This document shows positions 28,501 through 39,164 of a DNA stretch of 64,000 bases, piece after piece (position 1 is the stretch's first letter; each line of letters starts with the position of its first letter). The position numbers and the translations under genes are program-made. Source of the stretch: Plasticicumulans lactativorans. GTDB taxonomy: Bacteria > Pseudomonadota > Gammaproteobacteria > Competibacterales > Competibacteraceae. The stretch covers positions 186,001 through 250,000 of the forward strand of contig NZ_SLWY01000002.1 of NCBI RefSeq assembly GCF_004341245.1, in the 5' to 3' direction. The notes under the pieces are model-generated. The model saw only the letters and a program-made list of their open reading frames with translations, was not told where the DNA came from and searched no databases.

Positions 28501-29102
28501 ACCTGACGGCGATCGAGGAGTTCGCCGAGGTCGGCGAGCGCAAGCGCTACCTCGACGCCCAGCACGCCGACCTGGTCGAGGCGCTGGGCACGCTGGAGGC
28601 GGCGATCCGCAAGATCGACCGCGAGACGCGCGCGCGCTTGCGCGAGACCTTCGAGCGCGTCAACGCCGGCCTGGAGACGCTGTTCCCGCGCCTGTTCGGC
28701 GGCGGCCGCGCCTACCTGGAGCTGACCGGCGAGGACGTGCTCGACGCCGGCGTGGCGATCATGGCGCAGCCGCCGGGCAAGCGCGTCGGCAACATCCACC
28801 TGCTGTCGGGCGGCGAGAAGGCGCTGACCGCGGTGGCGCTGGTGTTCGCGATCTTCCATCTGAACCCGGCACCGTTCTGCATGCTCGACGAGGTCGACGC
28901 CCCGCTCGACGAGGCGAACGTCGGGCGCTTCGGCCAGTTGCTGCGCGAGATGGCCGAGCGCGTCCAATTCATCTTCATCACCCACAACAAGGCCACGATG
29001 GAGGTCGCCGATCACCTGGCCGGCGTTACCATGCACGAGCCGGGCGTGTCCCGGATCGTGGCGGTGGACGTCGACGAGGCGGTGCGTCTCGCGGCAGTCT
29101 GA
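25599..29102 (+). CDS. smc: Chromosome partition protein Smc
   Basis: A 1167-residue SMC ATPase. The N-terminus MRLSKIKLAGFKSFVDP is followed by Walker A GPNGCGKS at 31-38. Two long coiled-coil arms (about 165-500 and 650-1000) flank a hinge. The C-terminal head has the signature LLSGGEKALTAVAL near 1068 and Walker B FCMLDEVDAPLDEAN. It forms bacterial condensin with ScpA and ScpB, both encoded at 42.0-43.4 kb here. The Smc-ScpAB type, rather than MukBEF, fits Pseudomonas/Xanthomonas-like gammaproteobacteria. zipA follows after 49 bases, the usual order smc-zipA-ligA. Confidence 0.97.
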   Translation: MRLSKIKLAGFKSFVDPTTVHFPSNLVGVLGPNGCGKSNVIDAVRWVMGESAASRLRGDAMADVIFSGSASRKPVGQAMVELVFDNSLGRLGGAWAGFSEIAVRRQVNRDGQSGYFLNGARCRRRDITDLFLGTGLGPRSYAIIEQGMISRVIEARAEDLRGFFEEAAGISRYKERRRETETRIRHTRDNLERLADVREELDKRLVTLQRQARQAEQYRELRAEERRVRAELLALRWRAHDVELAARERAIAAGETQLAAILAEQRGVEAALAEGREHHAACSAAVEQAQARAFALATELARVEQALEAARGLRTRNREELTRSRAALDALAGNRADDFARRDQLAAALAEDEPRAEALAAAGEAAQAQLATVERELHAWQAAWDAFAHEAAAAQRRAEVERARIEACERRLLDHERRGERLRLERGALAAAGLAQALAEADAEAQRAGDELAAAQRRLADAEAALAGGREALRAAGAERDTLRARVAAGRGRLASLETLQEAALGGRDEALAAWLAALGLGTAGRLAQALEVEPGWEAAVECVLGGALEAVCVEALDGPAARLAELARGSLCLFETTTVAAPPAPADALAARVRAPWPLQHLFGAVGTAPDLAAALAARTALGPGESLVTPDGAWLGRGWLRAQRGGDAHAGVLAREREIHALRDALGADQAALAALAVHLDAVQEALGGHEAARREAQEAVNLGHRAQAQAQAQAGTLRARNEQNAARHAAIEHELDELRAHAAEEREVLAEARLTLEAALEAMQGGEAERTARQAERERLRAAQETARGAARETREAALRLAVELGSRRTALASVEQALARLAAQHDALAARCAQLDAELAAAEPPLAELAAQLDAGLAQRLESEAALTAAREAAETAAARLREFEHARGGCELRHGVARERLEAERLAGHEAQVRRQALAEQLAALDADPAAILPEVPANATEAAWQARLDELAARLQRLGNVNLTAIEEFAEVGERKRYLDAQHADLVEALGTLEAAIRKIDRETRARLRETFERVNAGLETLFPRLFGGGRAYLELTGEDVLDAGVAIMAQPPGKRVGNIHLLSGGEKALTAVALVFAIFHLNPAPFCMLDEVDAPLDEANVGRFGQLLREMAERVQFIFITHNKATMEVADHLAGVTMHEPGVSRIVAVDVDEAVRLAAV

Positions 29103-29151
29103 ACGAGGGGCGGCGGTGGCGCCTGGCGTCGCCGGTCCCGGGAGCAAGGTT

Positions 29152-32530
<3,379 letters not shown>

Positions 32531-32534
32531 AGCG

Positions 32535-32557
32535 GGGGCGGGCAGGGCGCCCGCCCC
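32535..32557. terminator. Hairpin between convergent ligA and ppiC
   Basis: GGGGCGGGC and GCCCGCCCC form a perfect 9-bp stem with a 5-base loop in the 33-base gap between the two stop codons. No T-run; probably serves both strands. Confidence 0.5.
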
Positions 32558-32563
32558 GGGAGC

Positions 32564-33454
32564 TCACTTGAGCTCGATCGTGGCGCCGGCCTTGAGCTTG
32601 TCGAGGTAGTCGTTCAGCAGCTTGCCCTGCAGCATCTGCGTGAGCTGCGGCTTGAGCTCGTCGAAGGACGGCGGCGTGGCGTCGCGGACGTCGTCGAGCT
32701 GGATCACGTGCCAGCCGAACTCGGTCTTCACCGGCGTCTCGGTGAGCTTGCCCTTGTCGAGCGCGACCACCGCCTTGGCGAAGGGCTCGACCATGGTGTC
32801 GGCGGTGAACCAGCCGAGGTCGCCGCCCTGCTCCTTGGAGGCGTCGGTCGAGTTGGCCTTGGCGAGGTCCTCGAACTTCGCGCCCTTCTTCAGTTCGGCG
32901 ATCAGGTTCTTCGCCTTGTCCTCGCTGTCGACCAGGATGTGGCGCGCCTTGTACTCCTTGGACTTCATCGCCGCCGTGGCCTTGTCGTACTCGGCCTTCA
33001 GCTGCGCTTCGGTCGGCTCGTGCTCCTTCAGGTACTTGCGCACCGCGGCGGTGGCGAGGACGTTGCGGCGCAACTGGTCGAGCTGGGTCTGCACCTCGGC
33101 GTCGTCGTCGAGCTTGGCGCGATCGGCCTCCTGCACCAGCAGCTCCTGCATCACCAGTTCGTCGACCAGCTCCTTGCGCGCCTCGGCGCTGTCGGCGTCG
33201 ACGCCCATCGAGGCGAGCTGGCGCGCGCGCTGGCCGGCGTAGTACTGGAAGCTCGCCTTGCTCAGCGCCTTGCCGTTGACCACGGCGACCGGGTCGGGCA
33301 GCGGTGCCGGCGCAGCCGCGGCGGCGGCGGGAGCCGGGGTCGCTGCGGCGGGCTTGGCGTCCTGCGCGGTGGCGACGCCGCCGAACGCGAGCGCCGAGCA
33401 CAGACCGAGCACGGCGAGGGACAGGGGATGTTGCCGGGATTTCGCGAGGTTCAT
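32564..33454 (-). CDS. Periplasmic parvulin-type peptidyl-prolyl isomerase
   Basis: A 296-residue exported foldase. Signal peptide 1-30 (ending GVATA), Ala/Pro-rich linker, an N-terminal helical SurA-like region (PVAVVNGKALSKASFQYYAG), then a parvulin domain with ARHILVDSEDKAKNL, EQGGDLGWFTADTMVEPFAKA and TEFGWHVIQLDDV. It catalyses cis-trans isomerisation of prolyl bonds in envelope proteins. It is the last gene of a minus-strand operon yciB-yciI-bolA-ppiC; its start overlaps the bolA stop by four bases (ATGA). ATG 33454 chosen because the signal peptide starts there. Confidence 0.9.
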   Translation of the reverse strand: MNLAKSRQHPLSLAVLGLCSALAFGGVATAQDAKPAAATPAPAAAAAAPAPLPDPVAVVNGKALSKASFQYYAGQRARQLASMGVDADSAEARKELVDELVMQELLVQEADRAKLDDDAEVQTQLDQLRRNVLATAAVRKYLKEHEPTEAQLKAEYDKATAAMKSKEYKARHILVDSEDKAKNLIAELKKGAKFEDLAKANSTDASKEQGGDLGWFTADTMVEPFAKAVVALDKGKLTETPVKTEFGWHVIQLDDVRDATPPSFDELKPQLTQMLQGKLLNDYLDKLKAGATIELK

Positions 33455-33732
33455 GGATGACTCGAACGTTCTTCGGGGGTCAGGGCCTTGATGCTCAAGG
33501 CGTGGATGTCGCTGGACATCAGGTCGGCGAGGGCCTGGTGCACCAGCCGGTGACGCTGGATCGGGGAGCGGCCGGCGAAGGCCGCGGCGACGATGTAGAC
33601 GTTGAAGTGGCCACCGCCCGAGCGCGCACCGGCGTGACCGGCGTGGGCGGCGCTGTCGTCGACGATGTCGAGCTCGTCGGGCGCGAGCGCGGCGCGCAGG
33701 CGCGCCTCGATGCGGGCGACGCGCTCGTTCAC
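33451..33732 (-). CDS. bolA: BolA family protein
   Basis: A 93-residue BolA-fold protein: [22 protein letters not shown] and the helix [11 protein letters not shown] are followed by the [13 protein letters not shown] tail typical of BolA. BolA proteins pair with monothiol glutaredoxins around an iron-sulfur cluster and influence cell shape and stress response. Starts at GTG 33732, overlapping the yciI stop by four bases, and itself overlaps ppiC, so translation along this operon is coupled. Confidence 0.88.
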   Translation of the reverse strand: MNERVARIEARLRAALAPDELDIVDDSAAHAGHAGARSGGGHFNVYIVAAAFAGRSPIQRHRLVHQALADLMSSDIHALSIKALTPEERSSHP

Positions 33733-34028
33733 GGCAGCACCCGCTTGAACGGGAACACCTCGACCGCGGCGTAGACCCCGGCGGCGACGTAGGGGTCGGC
33801 ATCGGCCCAGGTGCGCGCGGCGTCGAGCGATTCGAACTCCACCACCAGCAGGCTGCCCTGGAAGCCGGCGTCGCCGGGGTCGGGCGAATCGATGGCCGGC
33901 AGCGGGCCGGCGAGGATCAGCCGGCCTTCGGCGAGCAGCGCCTGCAGGCGCTCCAGGTGGGCCGGGCGCGCCGCCAGGCGCGCCTCGAGGCTGCCGGGGC
34001 GGTCGCGACCGAGGATGGCGTAGAGCAT
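33729..34028 (-). CDS. yciI: YciI-family protein
   Basis: A 99-residue ferredoxin-like fold protein closely resembling E. coli YciI in pattern: [37 protein letters not shown] and [20 protein letters not shown] with the conserved His and Asp. Biochemical role is unsettled. ATG 34028 fits the family start (MLYAI); a GTG nine bases earlier overlaps the yciB stop (GTGA) and could be used instead. Second gene of the yciB-yciI-bolA-ppiC operon. Confidence 0.88.
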   Translation of the reverse strand: MLYAILGRDRPGSLEARLAARPAHLERLQALLAEGRLILAGPLPAIDSPDPGDAGFQGSLLVVEFESLDAARTWADADPYVAAGVYAAVEVFPFKRVLP

Positions 34029-34033
34029 GGCGT

Positions 34034-34588
34034 TCACTCCTTGGCGTGGGGTTCGGTGTCGGCGGGTTTGAGGTGGCGGGAGAGGTACAGTGCCTGCGCG
34101 AGCGCGAAGGCGAGGGTGAGGCCGAGCATGCCGAACAGCTTGAAGTTCACCCAGGTGTCGCGGTCGAAATGGAAGGCGACGTACAGGTTGAGCGCGCCGA
34201 GCGCGGCGAAGAACATCGTCCAGGCGGCGTTGAGACGACGCCAGACCGCCGCGGGAAGTTCCATCTGCTCGTCGAGCATGCGCTGGATCAGCGGCTTGTC
34301 GCCGATCACCGCGCTGCCGGCGAAGACCAGCGCGAAGGCCCAGTTCACCGCGGTGGGCTTCCACAGCACGAAGATGTCGTCGTGGAACACCAGCGTCGCC
34401 CCGCCGAGCACCACGATCAGCGCCATCGTCACCAGCGCCATGCGCTCGACGCGCCGCTCGCGCCACCAGATCCAGGCCACCTGCGCCACGCTCGCGATCA
34501 CCGCGACGGCGGTGGCGACGTAGATGTCGGCGAGCTTGTAGGCGGCGAAGAACAGCACGACGGGCAGGAGGTCGAATAGAAATCTCAT
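34034..34588 (-). CDS. yciB: Inner-membrane intracellular septation protein YciB/IspZ
   Basis: A 184-residue polytopic membrane protein (about five helices) starting [19 protein letters not shown], with the family motifs [15 protein letters not shown] and [16 protein letters not shown]. coli YciB is 179 residues. YciB contributes to envelope integrity and interacts with elongation/division proteins. ATG 34588 is preferred to an earlier in-frame start because the first membrane helix begins there. First gene of the minus-strand operon; divergent from yciO across 134 bases in which I see no clear promoter. Confidence 0.92.
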   Translation of the reverse strand: MRFLFDLLPVVLFFAAYKLADIYVATAVAVIASVAQVAWIWWRERRVERMALVTMALIVVLGGATLVFHDDIFVLWKPTAVNWAFALVFAGSAVIGDKPLIQRMLDEQMELPAAVWRRLNAAWTMFFAALGALNLYVAFHFDRDTWVNFKLFGMLGLTLAFALAQALYLSRHLKPADTEPHAKE

Positions 34589-34722
34589 CGATGCGTACGC
34601 GGGGCCCCGGAAGAAGGCGGCGAGTCTAGCGCAATCCGGCGCGGGCGGCGGCGCGTGGGGTTTGACCACGCCGCGCGGCCGGTGGCAAGGTGCGTGCCGT
34701 CGTCGTGCGAGCCGCTACGGAC

Positions 34723-35358
34723 ATGAGTGAACGCCTGGAAATCCATCCGCTGAACCCGCAGTTGCGCGTGGTGCGCCGCGTCGTCGAGGTGGTGCGCGGC
34801 GGCGGCGTGATCGCCTATCCGACCGACTCCTGCTACGCGCTCGGCTGCCAGGTCGGCGACAAGGGCGCGCAGGAGCGCATCCAGCGCATCCGCCGCGTCG
34901 ACGAGAAGAAGCACAATTTCACGCTGGTCTGCCGCGATCTGTCGGAGATCGCCACCTATGCCAAGGTCGACAACAGCCAGTACCGGCTGCTGAAGGCGCT
35001 GACGCCCGGCCCGTTCACGTTCATCCTGCGCGCCACCCACGAGGTGCCGCGACGCCTGCAGAACCCGAAGCGCAAGTCCATCGGCCTGCGCGTGCCCGAT
35101 CATCCGGTGGTGGCGGCGCTGCTCGCCGAGCTCGACGAGCCGCTGATGAGCAGCACGCTGCTGCTGCCGGACGCCGAACTGCCGCTGAACGACCCGGACG
35201 AGATCGAAGCGCGCCTGGGCAAGCTGCTCGACCTGATCGTCGACGCCGGCCCCTGCGGCGTGGAGCCCACCACGGTGCTCGACCTGATCGACGGCGTGCC
35301 GGTGCTGGTGCGCCAGGGCCGCGGCGACGCCAGCGCGTTCCTGCCGGGCGGCGACTGA
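34723..35358 (+). CDS. yciO: YciO (Sua5/YrdC/YwlC-family, threonylcarbamoyladenylate-synthase-like)
   Basis: A 211-residue YrdC-fold protein: VIAYPTDSCYALGCQVGD, RIRRVDEKKHNFTLVCRDLS and TPGPFTFILRATHEVPRR. The N-terminus SERLEIHPLNPQLRVV matches YciO rather than TsaC/Sua5, so ATG 34723 was chosen over a GTG 33 bases earlier. YrdC-fold proteins bind tRNA/nucleotides; threonylcarbamoyl-AMP synthesis by YciO is a family inference. In related genomes it sits just before the site-2 protease and trpS; here a three-gene block intervenes. Confidence 0.88.
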   Translation: MSERLEIHPLNPQLRVVRRVVEVVRGGGVIAYPTDSCYALGCQVGDKGAQERIQRIRRVDEKKHNFTLVCRDLSEIATYAKVDNSQYRLLKALTPGPFTFILRATHEVPRRLQNPKRKSIGLRVPDHPVVAALLAELDEPLMSSTLLLPDAELPLNDPDEIEARLGKLLDLIVDAGPCGVEPTTVLDLIDGVPVLVRQGRGDASAFLPGGD

Positions 35359-35476
35359 GCGCCGGCGCCCGCACCGGCCAGATCCCCCGCGGGCGGCAGC
35401 GGTGGCCGCCGCGCCCCCTTTCCCCGCATTCCCTTCACCCCCCGCCGGCGGCGGACCACGGGAGGACCCCACGCGC

Positions 35477-38400
35477 ATGAACCACATCGTCATCGGTCTC
35501 GGCGGCACCGGCGGCAAGATCATCCGCGCGTTCCGCAAGCTGATCTACCAGGAGTTCCGCCGCGAGAAGCCCGACGGCGTCGAGATCGGCTACCTCTACG
35601 TCGATTCGAGCAGCGAGATGATGGCGGTCGACGATCCGAGCTGGAAAATCCTCGGCGTCTCCACGCAGCTGCCGCCGGCCTGCCAGCTGCTGATCACCGA
35701 TGCCGACCTCGGCGCGCGCCTCGACAACCTCGACAACTACCCCGGCATCAGGCCGTGGATCGGCGACCGCGAGCAGTGGCGCGACATCCTCAACAGCATC
35801 GTCGGGGTCACGCTCGGCGGGCAGAAGCGCCGCCTCGGGCGCTTCCTGTTCGCCTGCAAGGCCGACCGCTTCCGCGAGCAGGTGCAGACGCAGGTGCGCC
35901 AGGTGCAGGCCTCGGGCATCACCGAGGTCACCTTCCACGTGCTCTGCGGGCTCGCCGGCGGCACCGGCAGCGGCAGCCTGATCGACGTGCTCGCGCAGCT
36001 GCGCGAGCTCTACCCGGAGTCGGCGCGCTACCGCATCCTCGCCTACACGCTGCTGCCCGACCCCTACCCGCCGCCGAACTGGGACACCGGCAACTACCAC
36101 GCCAACGGCTACGCGGCGCTGCTGGAGCTCAACGCGCTGTCGACCGGGCAGTACCAGCCCTGGGACGTGCTCGGCGTGAAGGGGCGCCTGCGCCTCGCCG
36201 ACCCCTTCAACGGCTGCTACGTGTTCGGCAACGAGAACGAGAACGGGCTGACCGTCGACGTCGACCAGGAGCTGCCGGGCATCGTCGGCGAGTTCCTGTA
36301 CCAGAAGATCGTACGCGCCCGCCAGCTCGGCTGGGCGACGCTCGCGCGCATGGAGAACGCCGAGAACGGCGACGGCACCCCCGAGACCGCGCCGGGCGGC
36401 CGGCGCGCGGAGCGCTCGAAGCGCTTCCTCGCCTTCGGCATCAAGCGCCTGGTGATCCCCGAGGAGGAGATCGGTGAGTTCCTGGGCTTCGGCTTTGCCC
36501 GCCAGGCGCTCCTGCAGCTCGCCTACAACCACTGGCAGGACGCCGCCGGCTTCATCGAGGAGGCGCGCCCCGAGGACTTCGCCGCGCAGGTGCGCCAGGC
36601 CGACGCGCTGGCGCGCTGGGGGCTCGGCGACGATCACCTGCTGATGGTGACGCCGCTGCTGCCCGGCGACGGCGTGTCGCCGAAGTGGCAGAACCTCGCC
36701 GCCGAATGGGACACGGTGCTGCCGCACTTCAAGGGCATGGTGCGCACGCTCGAGCAGGCGGCGTGGCTCGACGAGCTCGCCAAGCTGTGCCAGAAGCGCT
36801 TCGACGAGGACTGGCGTGCGCTCGGCGTGCAGGCGTTCTACCAGTCGCGATTCAAGGCCCGCAAGGACATCGCCCGCGAGGTGCGCCTGCGCCTGGAGCG
36901 CGAGCTGTGCAACGAGTGGCGCATCGGTGCGCGCTCGCTGTACGCCTGCGCGCGCCTGCTCGCGGCGCTGGTCGAGGCGCTGCGCGAGCGCCACGACGGC
37001 TTCGAGGCGACGCTCGCGAAGGTGCGCGCGGCCGAACAGGAGGCGCAGGCGCGGCTCGCCCAGAACGGCCACAAGTGGGCGGGCATCGGGCTCATGGGCC
37101 GGCTCGTCGGCTCCCCGGCCAAGGTGCTCGACGCCCACGCCATCTACCTGCAGGAGCTCTACGTCAACCGCACCCGCGCGGTGGCGATCGCCACCGCCAG
37201 GGCGGTGCTGGCGGAGATCGTCGACGAGCTCACCGCGCTCGCCGCCGAGGTCGAGCGCGCCCACGCGACCGTGCAGGAGGCCCTCAAGCGCTTCGGCGTG
37301 CGGCTCGAACAGCGCTGCGTCGACGCCGGTGCCGAGCGCGACCTGCGCCGCCACCTGATCCGCTTCTACGACCCGGCGCACGTGCGCGCGATCGCCCGCA
37401 CCCTCACGCTCGACCAGGAGACCCAGCGCACCCAGGCGAGCCGCGCCCGCGGAGCGGTGTTCGAGCGCCTCGGCGACACGCCGCTGTTCAGCGTGTTCAA
37501 CCAGCGCGTCAATGCCTCGGCGCTGCTCGACACGCTGGAAACGGTCTGCGACGAGGGCGCGCGGCTCGCCCACGATGCGCTGGTCGCCGAGCGCCGCGCC
37601 CGCGTGCTCGGCGTGTCCATCCTCGGCAAGCTGGAGGAGCGCTACGGCGCCGATCCGCAGGCGCTGCGCGTGTACGTCGGCGAGCTCGCGCGCAGCGCCG
37701 GGGTGTTCACGCGCATCGACGCGCTGGAGAAGCAGCGCGTGGCGGCGGGCATCCCGGCCGGGGTGCCGACCGCGCTCGGCAAGTTCACCGTGATCCTGCC
37801 GCGCCCCGGCGAGCACGGCGCCTTCGCCGCGCGGCTCAAGGACGACTTCCGCGCCACCCGCAGCGGCGACGTCGAGATCCTCGAGGGCGGCGAGCGCGAC
37901 AACGAGATCTGCCTGATCTCGCTGAGCAACCTGCTGCCGCTGCGCTTCCTGAAGCCGGTCGCCTTCCTGCGCGAGCGCTACGAGCGGCGCCTCGGCAGCG
38001 GCGATGCGCGGCGTGCCGCGCTCGAACTGCACACCGAGGGCGATGGCGGGCGCTATCCCTCGCTGTACGTGCCGGGGGTGGAGGAGATCCGCGGCGAGGG
38101 CCTGCCCTACGTGCTGCTCGCGCGCGCGCTCGGCTACCTGCAGGAGGGGCGCAACCCCGACACCGGCGCCGCCGAGGTGCTGCTGCTCGGCAAGGACGCC
38201 GACGGCTTCGATCGTGCGCCGCTCAGGCTCGGCGCGCGCTTCGTCGAGGCCTGGGAGGCGCTCGACCTGGACAAGCTCGACACGCTCCGCGAGGCCGTGC
38301 AGCAGGCGCTCGACGGCCCCGGGCTGCGTCACGCCGATCCGCGCCAGGCGCTGGCGCAGGCGGTGCTCGCCAGCGTCGAGGCGGTCAAGGCCGAGCGCGG

Positions 38401-38485
38401 CGGCAACGTCCAGGATGCGGTCTATCAGCGTTTCGTCGACGCCGGCCGGCGTGCGGTGCGCCTGCTGAAGCGGGAGGAGGCTTGA
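35477..38485 (+). CDS. Large tubulin/FtsZ-superfamily-like GTPase (Tubulin_2-like)
   Basis: A 1002-residue protein. The N-terminal ~260 residues carry tubulin/FtsZ nucleotide-site landmarks. These are a glycine loop IGLGGTGGK (6-14), an acidic/Ser loop YLYVDSSS (39-46) and the tubulin signature-like AGGTGSGS (160-167). The motif NYHANGYAALLELNAL (206-221) follows. The remaining ~740 residues are mostly helical with charged stretches and resemble nothing I can name. I could not find a clear T7 catalytic loop, so GTP hydrolysis or polymer formation is uncertain. ATG 35477 follows GGGAGGACC; the frame is open further upstream without domain features. Its end carries GGGAGGAGG, serving the next gene, which begins the base after its stop. 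Confidence 0.82.
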   Translation: MNHIVIGLGGTGGKIIRAFRKLIYQEFRREKPDGVEIGYLYVDSSSEMMAVDDPSWKILGVSTQLPPACQLLITDADLGARLDNLDNYPGIRPWIGDREQWRDILNSIVGVTLGGQKRRLGRFLFACKADRFREQVQTQVRQVQASGITEVTFHVLCGLAGGTGSGSLIDVLAQLRELYPESARYRILAYTLLPDPYPPPNWDTGNYHANGYAALLELNALSTGQYQPWDVLGVKGRLRLADPFNGCYVFGNENENGLTVDVDQELPGIVGEFLYQKIVRARQLGWATLARMENAENGDGTPETAPGGRRAERSKRFLAFGIKRLVIPEEEIGEFLGFGFARQALLQLAYNHWQDAAGFIEEARPEDFAAQVRQADALARWGLGDDHLLMVTPLLPGDGVSPKWQNLAAEWDTVLPHFKGMVRTLEQAAWLDELAKLCQKRFDEDWRALGVQAFYQSRFKARKDIAREVRLRLERELCNEWRIGARSLYACARLLAALVEALRERHDGFEATLAKVRAAEQEAQARLAQNGHKWAGIGLMGRLVGSPAKVLDAHAIYLQELYVNRTRAVAIATARAVLAEIVDELTALAAEVERAHATVQEALKRFGVRLEQRCVDAGAERDLRRHLIRFYDPAHVRAIARTLTLDQETQRTQASRARGAVFERLGDTPLFSVFNQRVNASALLDTLETVCDEGARLAHDALVAERRARVLGVSILGKLEERYGADPQALRVYVGELARSAGVFTRIDALEKQRVAAGIPAGVPTALGKFTVILPRPGEHGAFAARLKDDFRATRSGDVEILEGGERDNEICLISLSNLLPLRFLKPVAFLRERYERRLGSGDARRAALELHTEGDGGRYPSLYVPGVEEIRGEGLPYVLLARALGYLQEGRNPDTGAAEVLLLGKDADGFDRAPLRLGARFVEAWEALDLDKLDTLREAVQQALDGPGLRHADPRQALAQAVLASVEAVKAERGGNVQDAVYQRFVDAGRRAVRLLKREEA

Positions 38486-39112
38486 ATGGCGGTACGCAAG
38501 GGCATCTGTTCGAACATCGGCAACTGCGAGGTCGCCAACGCGAAGAAGGTCGTCGAGATCGGGCCGGGGCAGGACTTCGTCTGCCCCGGCTGCGGCAGGA
38601 CGCTGTTCCTGCACCAGCCGAAGAACTCGTCGGCGACGCTGCTGGTGATCGGCGGGCTGCTCGCCGTGGTGCTCGCCGGCAGTGCCTGGCTGATCCTCGG
38701 CCGCGGTGCGGACGAGGAGGCGGCCGCAGCGCGCCAGGCAGCCGAGGCGCAGGCTGCGGCGCAGGCGCGGCAGGCCGAGGCCGAGCGCCGCGTGCAGGAC
38801 GAGGCCGCGCAGCGCGAGGCGCTCGCGCGCCAGCAGGCCGAAGCCGCCCGGCAGCAGGAGGAGGCGCGCCGGCAGCAGGCCGAAGTCGCCCGCCGGCAGG
38901 AGGAGGAGCGCGCCCGCCAGGCCGCCACTGCCGCCGAGGCCGAGCGCCGCGCGCAGGAGGAGGCCGCGCAGCGCGAGGCGCTCGCCCGCCAGCAGGCGGA
39001 GGAGGCCGCGCGGCGCCCACCCGCCGCGGATGCCGCACGCCCGCCGGCGCGGCTGCCGCCGTGCAGCGCGCGCGATGCCGACGAGCGCCGCCGGCTCAAG
39101 CTCTGCGAGTGA
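38486..39112 (+). CDS. Zinc-ribbon, single-TM, coiled-coil protein partnered with the tubulin-like gene
   Basis: A 208-residue protein of unknown family. Residues 1-45 contain four cysteines (8, 14, 33, 36: CSNIGNC ... CPGC) arranged like a zinc ribbon. A membrane helix follows at about 50-72 (ATLLVIGGLLAVVLAGSAWL), then a long Ala/Gln/Glu/Arg coiled coil (75-185) and a short tail with Cys193 and Cys207 ending ERRRLKLCE. The likely topology is zinc ribbon in the cytoplasm, coiled coil in the periplasm. ATG 38486 directly follows the tubulin-like stop. The cytoplasmic ribbon could contact the tubulin-like protein and the outer part the TAXI protein; its tail is nearly shared with that protein. 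Confidence 0.8.
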   Translation: MAVRKGICSNIGNCEVANAKKVVEIGPGQDFVCPGCGRTLFLHQPKNSSATLLVIGGLLAVVLAGSAWLILGRGADEEAAAARQAAEAQAAAQARQAEAERRVQDEAAQREALARQQAEAARQQEEARRQQAEVARRQEEERARQAATAAEAERRAQEEAAQREALARQQAEEAARRPPAADAARPPARLPPCSARDADERRRLKLCE

Positions 39113-39164
39113 GCGCGCCGCCGCCGCTGCGCCTTCCCGCCCCCTTCACCCCCCGGAGCCCCGC

